Shown piece by piece: positions 34,725-44,808 of a DNA stretch of 64,000 nt. The stretch's first letter is position 1; each line of letters starts with the position of its first letter. The stretch spans positions 425,045-489,044 of the forward strand of contig BJOX01000212.1 of the NCBI GenBank assembly GCA_009731375.1, read 5' to 3'. Made by a program: the position numbers and the translations under genes. The notes under the pieces are model-generated. The model made no database searches. It saw only the letters and a list, made by a program, of their open reading frames with translations, and had not been told where the DNA came from. Origin of the DNA: Paulinella micropora (taxonomy: Eukaryota > Cercozoa > Imbricatea > Euglyphida).

Positions 34725-35696
34725 NNNNNNNNNNNNNNNNNNNNNNNNNNNNNNNNNNNNNNNNNNNNNNNNNNNNNNNNNNNNNNNNNNNNNNNNNNNN
34801 NNNNNNNNNNNNNNNNNNNNNNNNNNNNNNNNNNNNNNNNNNNNNNNNNNNNNNNNNNNNNNNNNNNNNNNNNNNNNNNNNNNNNNNNNNNNNNNNNNNN
34901 NNNNNNNNNNNNNNNNNNNNNNNNNNNNNNNNNNNNNNNNNNNNNNNNNNNNNNNNNNNNNNNNNNNNNNNNNNNNNNNNNNNNNNNNNNNNNNNNNNNN
35001 NNNNNNNNNNNNNNNNNNNNNNNNNNNNNNNNNNNNNNNNNNNNNNNNNNNNNNNNNNNNNNNNNNNNNNNNNNNNNNNNNNNNNNNNNNNNNNNNNNNN
35101 NNNNNNNNNNNNNNNNNNNNNNNNNNNNNNNNNNNNNNNNNNNNNNNNNNNNNNNNNNNNNNNNNNNNNNNNNNNNNNNNNNNNNNNNNNNNNNNNNNNN
35201 NNNNNNNNNNNNNNNNNNNNNNNNNNNNNNNNNNNNNNNNNNNNNNNNNNNNNNNNNNNNNNNNNNNNNNNNNNNNNNNNNNNNNNNNNNNNNNNNNNNN
35301 NNNNNNNNNNNNNNNNNNNNNNNNNNNNNNNNNNNNNNNNNNNNNNNNNNNNNNNNNNNNNNNNNNNNNNNNNNNNNNNNNNNNNNNNNNNNNNNNNNNN
35401 NNNNNNNNNNNNNNNNNNNNNNNNNNNNNNNNNNNNNNNNNNNNNNNNNNNNNNNNNNNNNNNNNNNNNNNNNNNNNNNNNNNNNNNNNNNNNNNNNNNN
35501 NNNNNNNNNNNNNNNNNNNNNNNNNNNNNNNNNNNNNNNNNNNNNNNNNNNNNNNNNNNNNNNNNNNNNNNNNNNNNNNNNNNNNNNNNNNNNNNNNNNN
35601 NNNNNNNNNNNNNNNNNNNNNNNNNNNNNNNNNNNNNNNNNNNNNNNNNNNNNNNNNNNNNNNNNNNNNNNNNNNNNNNNNNNNNNNNNNNNNNNN
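34725..35696. other. Assembly gap (972 N) in satellite
   Basis: N run inside the left arm of the CATA satellite. Confidence 0.95.
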
Positions 35697-36262
35697 ACAT
35701 ACATACATACATACATACATACATGCATACATACATATATGCATACATACATACATACATACATACATGCATACATACATACATACATACATACATACAT
35801 ACATGCATGCATACATACATACATACACACACACGCACACACCCACAAGACATACATACATACATACATACATACATACATACATACATGCATGCATGCA
35901 TGCATGCATACATGCATACATACATACATACATACACATACATACATACGCATACAAACATACATACATACATACATACATACATACATGGATACATACA
36001 TGTATGCATACATACATACATGCATGCATACATACATACCTACATACATACATATACATACATACATACTTACTTACATACATGCATGCATACATACATG
36101 CATACATACATACATGCATACATACATACATACATGCATACATACATACATGCATACATATATGCATACATACATACATACATACATACATACATGCTCA
36201 TACATACACATACATACACAAACATAGATACACATACATACATACATTCATACATACATACA

Positions 36263-36293
<31 letters not shown>

Positions 36294-37106
36294 GTATGTA
36301 CATACATACATGCATACATACATACATACATACATACATACATACATACATACATGCATACATACATACATACACACACACACATACACACCCACAAGAC
36401 ATACATACATACATACATGCATACATACATGCATACATACATGCATGCATGCATACATACATACACATACATACATACACATACATACATACACATACAA
36501 ACAGACATACATACATACATACATGCATACATACATATATATACATACATACATGCATACATACACACATACATGCATGCATGCATGCATACATACATAC
36601 AGAAATGCATACATACATGCATGCATGATGCATGCATGCATGCATACATACATACATACATACATACATACACATACATACATACATACATACATACATA
36701 CATACATGCATACATACATATATGCATACATACATACATACATACATACATACATGCATACATGCATACATACATACATACATACATACATACATGCATG
36801 CATACATACATACATACACACACACGCACACACCCACAAGACATACATACATACATACATACATACATACATACATACATACATACATACATGCATGCAT
36901 GCATGCATGCATGCATACATGCATACATACATACATACATACACATACATACATACGCATACAAACATACATAAATACATACATACATACATACATGGAT
37001 ACATACATGTATGCATACATACATACATGCATGCATACATACATACCTACATACATACATATACATACATACATACCTACGTATGTATGTATGTATGTAT
37101 GTATTT

Positions 37107-37138
<32 letters not shown>

Positions 37139-37662
37139 TGTATGTATGTATGTATGTATGTATGTATGTATGTATATATGCATGCATACATGCATGCATG
37201 TATGTATGTATGTATGTATGTATGTGTGTATGTGTGTGTGTATGTATGTGAATGTATGTATGTATGTGTATCTATGTTTGTGTATGTATGTGTATGTATG
37301 AGCATGTATGTATGTATGTATGTATGTATGTATGCATATATGTATGCATGTATGTATGTATGCATGTATGTATGTATGTATGCATGTATGTATGTATGGA
37401 TGTATGTATGCATGCATGTATGTAAGTAAGTATGTATGTATGTATATGTATGTATGTAGGTATGTATGTATGCATGCATGTATGTATGTATGCATACATG
37501 TATGTATCCATGTATGTATGTATGTATGTATTTATGTATGTTTGTATGCGTATGTATGTATGTGTATGTATGTATGTATGTATGCATGTATGCATGCATG
37601 CATGCATGCATGCATGTATGTATGTATGTATGTATGTATGTATGTATGTATGTATGTATGTA

Positions 37663-37672
37663 NNNNNNNNNN
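37663..37672. other. Assembly gap (10 N)
   Basis: It lies at a strand switch of the satellite; the sequence after it is the inverse of 37081-37260. Confidence 0.95.
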
Positions 37673-37787
37673 ATTCACATACATACACACACACATACAC
37701 ACATACATACATACATACATACATACATGCATGCATGTATGCATGCATATATACATACATACATACATACATACATACATACATACA

Positions 37788-37819
<32 letters not shown>

Positions 37820-38385
37820 AAATACATACATACATACATACATACGTAGGTATGTATGTATGTATATGTATGTATGTAGGTATGTATGTATGCATGCATG
37901 TATGTATGTATGCATACATGTATGTATCCATGTATGTATGTATGTATGTATTTATGTATGTTTGTATGCGTATGTATGTATGTGTATGTATGTATGTATG
38001 TATGCATGTATGCATGCATGCATGCATGCATGCATGTATGTATGTATGTATGTATGTATGTATGTATGTATGTATGTATGTATGTCTTGTGGGTGTGTGC
38101 GTGTGTGTGTATGTATGTATGTATGCATGCATGTATGTATGTATGTATGTATGTATGTATGTATGCATGTATGTATGTATGTATGTATGTATGCATATAT
38201 GTATGTATGCATGTATGTATGTATGTATGTATGTATGTATGTATGTATGTATGCATATATGTATGTATGCATGTATGTATGTATGTATGTATGTATGTAT
38301 GTATGTATGTATGTATGTGTATGTATGTATGTATGTATTTTTGTATGTATGTATGTATGCATGCATGCATGCATGTATGTATGTA

Positions 38386-38395
38386 NNNNNNNNNN
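38386..38395. other. Assembly gap (10 N)
   Basis: Inside the right arm of the satellite. Confidence 0.95.
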
Positions 38396-38744
38396 CATGC
38401 ATGCATGCATCATGCATGCATGTATGTATGCATTTCTGTATGTATGTATGTATGCATGCATGCATGTATGTGTGTATGTATGCATGTATGTATGTATATA
38501 TATGTATGTATGCATGTATGTATGTATGTATGTCTGTTTGTATGTGTATGTATGTATGTGTATGTATGTATGTGTATGTATGTATGCATGCATGCATGTA
38601 TGTATGCATGTATGTATGCATGTATGTATGTATGTATGTCTTGTGGGTGTGTATGTGTGTGTGTGTATGTATGTATGTATGCATGTATGTATGTATGTAT
38701 GTATGTATGTATGTATGTATGTATGCATGTATGTATGTACATAC

Positions 38745-38775
<31 letters not shown>

Positions 38776-38893
38776 TGTATATATGTATGCATGTATGTAT
38801 GTAAGTATGTATGTATGTGTGTATGTATGTGTATGTGTATGTATGTATGTATGTATGTATGTATGCATGAATGCATGCATGTATGCATGTATG

Positions 38894-38927
<34 letters not shown>

Positions 38928-39057
38928 TGTATGTATGTATGTATGCATGCATGCATGCATGCAATGATGTATGTATGTATGTGTGTATGTACATATATGT
39001 GTGTGTGTGTGTATAATGTATGTATGTATGTATGCATGCATGCATGTATGTATGTAC

Positions 39058-39088
<31 letters not shown>

Positions 39089-39140
39089 TGTATGTATGTA
39101 TTTATGTATTTATGTATATATGTATGTACGTATAAATATA

Positions 39141-39178
<38 letters not shown>

Positions 39179-39540
39179 AATATTTTTAAAAATATTATCG
39201 ATAGGCCTGATAAAACAAAATGCCGTTTTTGTCCTAGTGGGATAATCTATTGCCTTTTTGTACCGTATCCGCGCAGGTAAAAGTAGCATTCGTGATATGC
39301 ATCCACAACTAGGGTAATACCCGCCTGTGGTGCCACCAGCAGGGTTTTCGCATTTTTTGTAGTCACCGGTGCCACCGATGGTTTTTGTGGTGAGAGGTGG
39401 CACCGGACCCGTCCCACAAGTGCGATTTTTCTGAAAAATAGTATATAAAAGTAACTGTTTCATCGTAAAAGTATTTGACAAGCGGGCACCGTGCTAAGTA
39501 CGGTGCAAGCTTGGGCTCGTGGAGTGTGTGTACTCTCACA
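39179..39540. other. Intergenic with host repeat words
   Basis: Contains TATTGCCTTTTTGTACCGTATC (about 39249), the same word family as 29425-29545, and GGTGCCACC hairpin words. No gene seen. Confidence 0.5.
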
Positions 39541-39564
39541 CACACCACTCACCATAGGGATCTG

Positions 39565-39835
39565 GAGCGTGGCTACACCTGGCACATGGCTACCTCGACG
39601 CTGGCTACACCTGGCTCATGGCTACCTCGACGACAGATACGACCCCACCTACCCTGGCTACCCCGACGATGGATACGACCCCCCCTACCTTGGCTAACCC
39701 TACCATGGCTACACTGTCACNNNNNNNNNNNNNNNNNNNNNNNNNNNNNNNNNNNNNNNNNNNNNNNCCCCCCCCCCCTACCCTGGATACCACGACTCTA
39801 GCTACTCCCCCCCCTACACTGGCTATACCTGTTAC
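39565..39835. repeat. CCTACCCTGGCTAC-type minisatellite
   Basis: Imperfect tandem units of about 24-30 bp built on GGCTACCTCGACG and GATACGACCCCNCCTACC, interrupted by a 47-N gap (39721-39767). Confidence 0.7.
39721..39767. other. Assembly gap (47 N)
   Basis: Inside the minisatellite; flanked on the right by a C run. Confidence 0.95.
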
Positions 39836-39842
39836 ATCCCTG

Positions 39843-40390
39843 TGTCGCGTAACGGTCCTAGTTCGAAATCGACCTTGACCAGAGAGAGATACTCTATAAG
39901 TGTTAGGGGCCACGTTCGAGACACCTAACAAAAGAGGCAGTGGTGCCACCCATTGTCGCGTAACGGTAGTGGTTCGAAATCAGCATTTACTAGAGAGTGG
40001 TACTCTATAGATGTTAGGGGCCGCGTTCGAGCCACCTGAAAAAAAATGCAGGGGTGCCACCCACCTACTACCCTAATGAACAAACCAGTGTCCACTTGTC
40101 TGATCACTGGGGTGGTAGGTGTGTTGCCTGCCCCCTCTTGCTCCTCCCACCTGTTTTTTGTGAGTGGTTCGAATTTGCCCTTACCCATAGATAACACTCT
40201 ATAGATCCCTGTCGTACACGTTCGAACCACCGATTTTTTTTCGCGTGAAACTTCCAGGGAAAATGAGTGGTTCTGATTTGGCATTGACCATAGATAGCAA
40301 TCTATAGATACCTGTCGGGCACGTTCGAACCACCGATTTTTTTTTACTGAAAACTTCCCGGGAAAATGAGTTGTTCGAATCAGGCATTAC
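39843..40390. repeat. Tandem hairpin units with GGTTCGAA ends
   Basis: Two units of about 115 bp (GTCGCGTAACGGT ... GTTCGAG-CACC) are followed by two of about 120 bp. Each of the latter runs from GTGGTTCGAA or GTGGTTCTGA to GTTCGAACCACCGATTTTTT. Each also contains ATAGATA..CTCTATAGAT. The inverted ends could form hairpins. Confidence 0.7.
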
Positions 40391-41204
40391 CTGGAAAGTA
40401 CGTCACGATACATGCCTAGGTTCTACCTCTTCATCTTCCAGCCTCATTATTCAGTGGCAAGTGACTATTTTATTATATTAATATAAAACATGTTCAAGTT
40501 ACGTATTAATAAAAACGTAGTAGTGAATGCAATATTATATAATAGAAAAATTTGAAACACATTCATAATATTATAAAAACAAATTTTTCTATTATATAAT
40601 ATTGCATTCACTACTACGTGACTGTGATTTGTTTTGTCCACTTATAGCAGCCTGGCGAGTGATGAACTTGAAAATACTATCAAACATAAACTACTACAGC
40701 TAATAAATAATTAACTAATAATAAAAAATATTATATGATTTTTTTTGTTTTTCCTACTTTGTATTTAAAATTTTGATGATGCTGCGCCTACTAACATAGA
40801 CTTGAAGTGCTCACCAGGCTCATCTCGCTACCAGAATCTACATTCAACTATATACTACACTCTTATGTTTTTTTTTCAAGTTTTTTTCTGACAACAATGT
40901 TCAAAACACGAAAAATTAGAAGAAAAAATTATTATAGAATAGAATTTTTTACATAATATCTATTCAAAACAATCTCATTACTTGTGCTTTTCAACTAACA
41001 GTGTCACGATTCCTTTTTAGGAAACTAGGGAGAAGACTTATACTAGCGATTCAAGTTCGTTTGAATAAGCTAGTAAAAAAAATCTTACAACTTTGTAGTT
41101 TTATGATAAAAATTATGTGTCTGCTCTGAAAAATATGTCAGCCAGAAAATAATAATTCTACAAAAAAATTTTGTCACCTTTAGTCTCAGTCATTTTTGAA
41201 GAGT
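40391..41204. other. AT-rich flank of the retroelement array
   Basis: No gene seen apart from the inverted repeat annotated at 40515-40619. The five bases before the first LTR are agagt. Confidence 0.6.
40515..40619. repeat. Perfect 40-bp inverted repeat with 25-bp loop
   Basis: Left arm 40515-40554 begins ACGTAGTAGTGAATGC; right arm 40580-40619 is its exact reverse complement. It is AT-rich, with a form expected of a MITE or very recent hairpin. Confidence 0.85.
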
Positions 41205-41453
41205 TGTATGCATCACCCCCCGGATAGCCGGTAAAAAGTACCCTTTTTCTGGTGTCAGGTGCACCTAGTTTTTTCCCATTATTTTCAATATCGTTTGGCA
41301 GGATTTGACCTAATGCCATTTTAACCTTGGTCTGTTGCAGTTTTCTTTTCGGCTTCACTGAGCTAATATAATGAGACATCATTCTCTTTTGGGGATTTGT
41401 GTCAGTGGTTGTATTACCGACTTTTTATTGAGCTATCTTCGGGGATTGTAACA
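41205..41453 (+). repeat. LTR 1 (249 bp)
   Basis: It begins TGTATGCATCACC and ends TTGTAACA, giving canonical TGT...ACA ends. The other two LTRs start TGTAG. Confidence 0.85.
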
Positions 41454-42219
41454 TTGGAGTCACCAGCACAATGCTGATTTCTTTTCTGGCTTGTTTTTGG
41501 AACAGCAGAAAGAAAAATTAGACAGACCTATCTCTTCTGAGTAGGTGTTCCAAAAAACAAATACTCCAGCACATCCCCACACAGCTCTTTTTGCAAAACT
41601 AGACGTCTAGGCGTTTGTGAGTAGGTGTCTCAGTACCCTCTCCACAGCCTGTATCTGTGTCCTCACAAGGAGGCCAGACACCAGACCTCGTAGCTGTTCT
41701 TTTGTTCTCTCTTGAGACAGAGACAGAGTAGGTCAACAGACGTACAAACAAACACTCACAGATACAAACAAACTTGAAGGACACGAGCGTAGTACTCTAC
41801 CTTTCAAGTCTGTGCACTTTGTTGCCTCTCAAACCACACACATCAGAGTATTTTTGCAAATCTCTGACTGTCTTTCGACAATAGGTCTGAACAAGTGTCA
41901 GACGACAAGTCGACTTCTCAAGGAGTGCTTCTCTAGCCTCTTTGACATTATCTGTACATAGGTCCTCGTACCTCATAACAGATACAACAACAAAAAGAGA
42001 AAAAGAAAAGAGGAGTGGAGAAGGAGATCAAATTTTCAGAGAAAGTCGTACAGATTACTTCTTTCTCACAAAAAAAAAAAAAAAAACATAAGACATAGAG
42101 GTGAGACGCTCTCTCTCTATACTGTCTTTTCGTTTTTTCTCTCTATTCGTTCCTCATAGACGAACAGAGCAATTACGGGGTAGAAACAACTCTGTCTCAT
42201 CCGTATTCCTTCAGCGTCC
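41454..42219 (+). other. Retroelement leader with primer-binding-site candidate
   Basis: One base after the LTR lies TGGAGTCACCAGCAC, beginning with the TGG expected of a tRNA primer-binding site; the tRNA is not identified. The rest of the 766-bp leader has no ORF; an A run lies at about 42068-42086. Confidence 0.6.
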
Positions 42220-44733
42220 ATGTCTACTAGGTCTGAAGACTGGCAGGAAGGAGGGGGGGAGAGTGAGCGAACCCCAGGAAACGAAGAGGAGTTCGTTGAC
42301 CCTCATGCAGAAGGAGGAGATCTGGCACCTTCCTTTGACACAGGAGGAGCAGAGAATCAATTTTTTACTGCGCCTTCCTTTGACACAGGAGGAGCAGAGG
42401 AAGTCGAGGAGGAGGAGAAGGGAGGAGAGGAAGCGAGGTTTGTGGCCGAATATGGCAAACTAAGTAAGAAGGAGTTTGAGGAGAAGAAAGGGAAGGATGA
42501 GGCCTATAAATGGCTATACATTCCCCAAGAAATGCGATGGGGACAACCCTTGAAGAAGGAGGACATCTGTTACCCTCTCCCAAGGCAAGCTCTGCCTCTG
42601 GCAGAATTCCTCAGAGACGACGGTGCACAGTTACAGGTGCAACATGTCTCATTTGGGGACAATATGTCTTTACTGGAGCTACTCGACCTCTCATGGACAG
42701 TGTTTGAGTGTGCTATACTCTTTGAGTACCAGACTGGAAAGACTGTGCTGCCATGGAACACAAGAGCACTGGCTAGGTTGCTCGATCCTGGTCAGGACAT
42801 TGATTCAATAAAGAGAGTGGAAAAGGAGTTTAAGTTCAGGAATCCAAAAGGACAGATCAATGTCATGGATGTGTCTCTGAAACTTATGGAGGCCAAGTTA
42901 GTGGACCTGGGTAAACTCCAACACACCCAGTTTGGCAGGGACCTTCACCCGGCCCTGAGGGAAATAGAAGGCGAAGCTGGAGGGGTGACGAGGATGAAGA
43001 AGCTGCATGCGGCCTTGGTGAAGGATGACGCATGGAAGAGGTGGGTCTTCACGAAGGATCATACGATCTTGGAGGGGACGGCCGCACCACCCCCCACCAA
43101 TAAAGCGGGAGAGAAGGAGTTGGCGGAGAAGGCCTTGTTCCTTCGGAAGGCAGCTGAGATCCTGTCTTTTTTTCATCATGCCCAAGAGCTGTATATCAAA
43201 GAGCTAGCGGCCGAGAAAGAAAAGAAGGAGATGGAGGCAAAGATTGCATTAGCCAAGGCGGCGGGAACAAAGGGACCGAAATATTCCTCTGGATCTTATA
43301 TGGCTCCCTTGGGCCGCTCCGCCCCGTCAGCCCACACAGCCCCTTCGGCCCCTGCGACTAGCTCAGCGCCTACCACTGTCATTGTCAACAGTAATGACAA
43401 AAAGGACAGACAGGCTATCATACAGGCCTTCCAAAAATATACAAAGTCCGATGCCACTGCTCTGACGCTGTATGCAGAGACAGCGAGTCAGAAGGACACG
43501 GATGCGAACCTTCGAGACAAGCTCAGAAGAATTGATGCTTGTATGAAGCAGCATCCAACGGACGAAACACAGGAGTATGAGGCGTTGTACACCTTGTTGG
43601 ACCCATCAATCATCACACAAGGGTTTGATGTTGGGGAGTACAAGGCGATGAGAGCGGTAGAGGTGGCGGCTAGGAGAGCAGCCTCAGACCTGCAATGCAC
43701 GGTGCCAGTTGCCGTCCTCTTGCAATACTTTAAAACTCATGGGTATCAGCACCTGTGCACTGGTACTTTGATTGGGTTTGAGATTTTTCAAGAGGTGAAC
43801 GAAGGGCTGGGCATTGGCACGAGGTTGGCAGCGATCCTCACTGAGGTCAGCGCCAAGTACGGGCTCTTTTATAGCCGGAAGTCTATCATTTTGTACTTCC
43901 TGAGTGCTTTGTGTACACGACACCCGAGCAAGCTCGCAAGGATCATACAGTCCTGTCCGACCTTCACGGCGGTGAAGACGGCGGATTTTTTAGAAACGAA
44001 TATATACGAGAGGACTGTAGCGGCTACTCCGCCGGGCGACCTGTTCAAGGAGGTGCTCGTCGCATGTTCCGAATTGGACACGGCCACAGAGTCATTCTCC
44101 AGTGCCGCGACACAGGGGGTTGGAGGTGCTCAAGCAGCACATGCAACTCGAACGGCAGGTCTCAAGAGGGGGAGAGATGATGAGCCGACGCCGTGCTACC
44201 GCTATTTTTCATACATGGCGTGTAAGCATGAGGCACAGAAAGGAGTAGGCAATTGCCTCTTCAGCCACGACTCTCTTGATGATAGGCAGCGAAATCTTTT
44301 CCTTAGAGAGCTCGAAGGCATGAAAAAGACCATGTACGCCATGTACAAGAAGGAGTTGGAGAAGGGGAGGTGGAATGCGAATATGATCTCGGATGCGGAG
44401 TTCCGGGAGGCCATCATTTACTTCCTTGACAGAATGAAGAGAAGGGAGAAGAGAGAGACATCGGGCCGATCAAAGGCGCCGACTAGAGGAGGAGGAGAGA
44501 CGAGAGGATCGTCACGAGGGTCCCGAGGGACACCAAGAGGGGCGGCACCACGAGGACGAGGCTTTCGTGGAAGGGGAGGACGGACCCCAGCGCGCCCTCC
44601 CAGAGGACACGGATACTGGAATTATAGCACCAGTTCCAGCTCCAACTACCCCCAGCAAGCTTATACCGCTACGGAGGGGGGACGTCAAGACGAAGACACC
44701 GGCTCAGGTGAGCGTGTTGTCGTCGTAGACTGA
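42220..44733 (+). CDS. gag: Gag, copy 1, with CCCH zinc finger
   Basis: This 837-residue protein is long for a Ty3-type Gag. It has an acidic N-terminus with a duplicated APSFDTGGAE unit, a helical capsid-like centre (residues about 80-330), an Ala/Ser/Pro linker, and a second helical region. Near residue 650 lies a C-x8-C-x10-C-x3-H zinc finger (CYRYFSYMAC...CLFSH), followed by an RGG/RGR-rich tail ending GERVVVVD. A CCCH finger replaces the usual CCHC knuckle; with the RGG box it should bind the element's RNA. Gag stops at a UGA in the same frame as pol, 75 nt upstream of the pol ATG. Confidence 0.88.
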   Translation: MSTRSEDWQEGGGESERTPGNEEEFVDPHAEGGDLAPSFDTGGAENQFFTAPSFDTGGAEEVEEEEKGGEEARFVAEYGKLSKKEFEEKKGKDEAYKWLYIPQEMRWGQPLKKEDICYPLPRQALPLAEFLRDDGAQLQVQHVSFGDNMSLLELLDLSWTVFECAILFEYQTGKTVLPWNTRALARLLDPGQDIDSIKRVEKEFKFRNPKGQINVMDVSLKLMEAKLVDLGKLQHTQFGRDLHPALREIEGEAGGVTRMKKLHAALVKDDAWKRWVFTKDHTILEGTAAPPPTNKAGEKELAEKALFLRKAAEILSFFHHAQELYIKELAAEKEKKEMEAKIALAKAAGTKGPKYSSGSYMAPLGRSAPSAHTAPSAPATSSAPTTVIVNSNDKKDRQAIIQAFQKYTKSDATALTLYAETASQKDTDANLRDKLRRIDACMKQHPTDETQEYEALYTLLDPSIITQGFDVGEYKAMRAVEVAARRAASDLQCTVPVAVLLQYFKTHGYQHLCTGTLIGFEIFQEVNEGLGIGTRLAAILTEVSAKYGLFYSRKSIILYFLSALCTRHPSKLARIIQSCPTFTAVKTADFLETNIYERTVAATPPGDLFKEVLVACSELDTATESFSSAATQGVGGAQAAHATRTAGLKRGRDDEPTPCYRYFSYMACKHEAQKGVGNCLFSHDSLDDRQRNLFLRELEGMKKTMYAMYKKELEKGRWNANMISDAEFREAIIYFLDRMKRREKRETSGRSKAPTRGGGETRGSSRGSRGTPRGAAPRGRGFRGRGGRTPARPPRGHGYWNYSTSSSSNYPQQAYTATEGGRQDEDTGSGERVVVVD

Positions 44734-44808
44734 CGGGAGGAGAAGAGAGAGGAAAAGAAGAGAGAGAAGGAGATAAAAACTGTTCTTTTTAATCCGACAG
44801 TCACAGTT

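Larger units (their letters stand above)
33770..39178. repeat. 5.4-kb CATA/TATG satellite folded as a giant inverted repeat
   Basis: From about 33840 to 37080 the plus strand is (ACAT)n with GCAT variants. It then switches to (GTAT)n, back to (ACAT)n at 37673-37842, and to (GTAT)n up to 39130. The outer ends are complementary: TTTATACGTACATACATATA at about 33819 matches TATATGTATGTACGTATAAA at about 39117, and both are flanked by (TA)n. Three gaps lie inside. Open frames here are simple-repeat artefacts. Confidence 0.9.

Noticed and set aside
33890-39180. Many very long open frames encoding IHTY or CMYV repeats
   Set aside because: They are translations of a stop-free tetranucleotide satellite, present in all phases on both strands.
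39840-40390. tRNA genes suggested by GGTTCGAA words
   Set aside because: No acceptor stem, anticodon arm or cloverleaf could be laid out; the words are part of tandem hairpins.
42068-42086. A-run as a retrogene poly(A) tail
   Set aside because: It lies inside the retroelement leader and is present in both copies at the same place.
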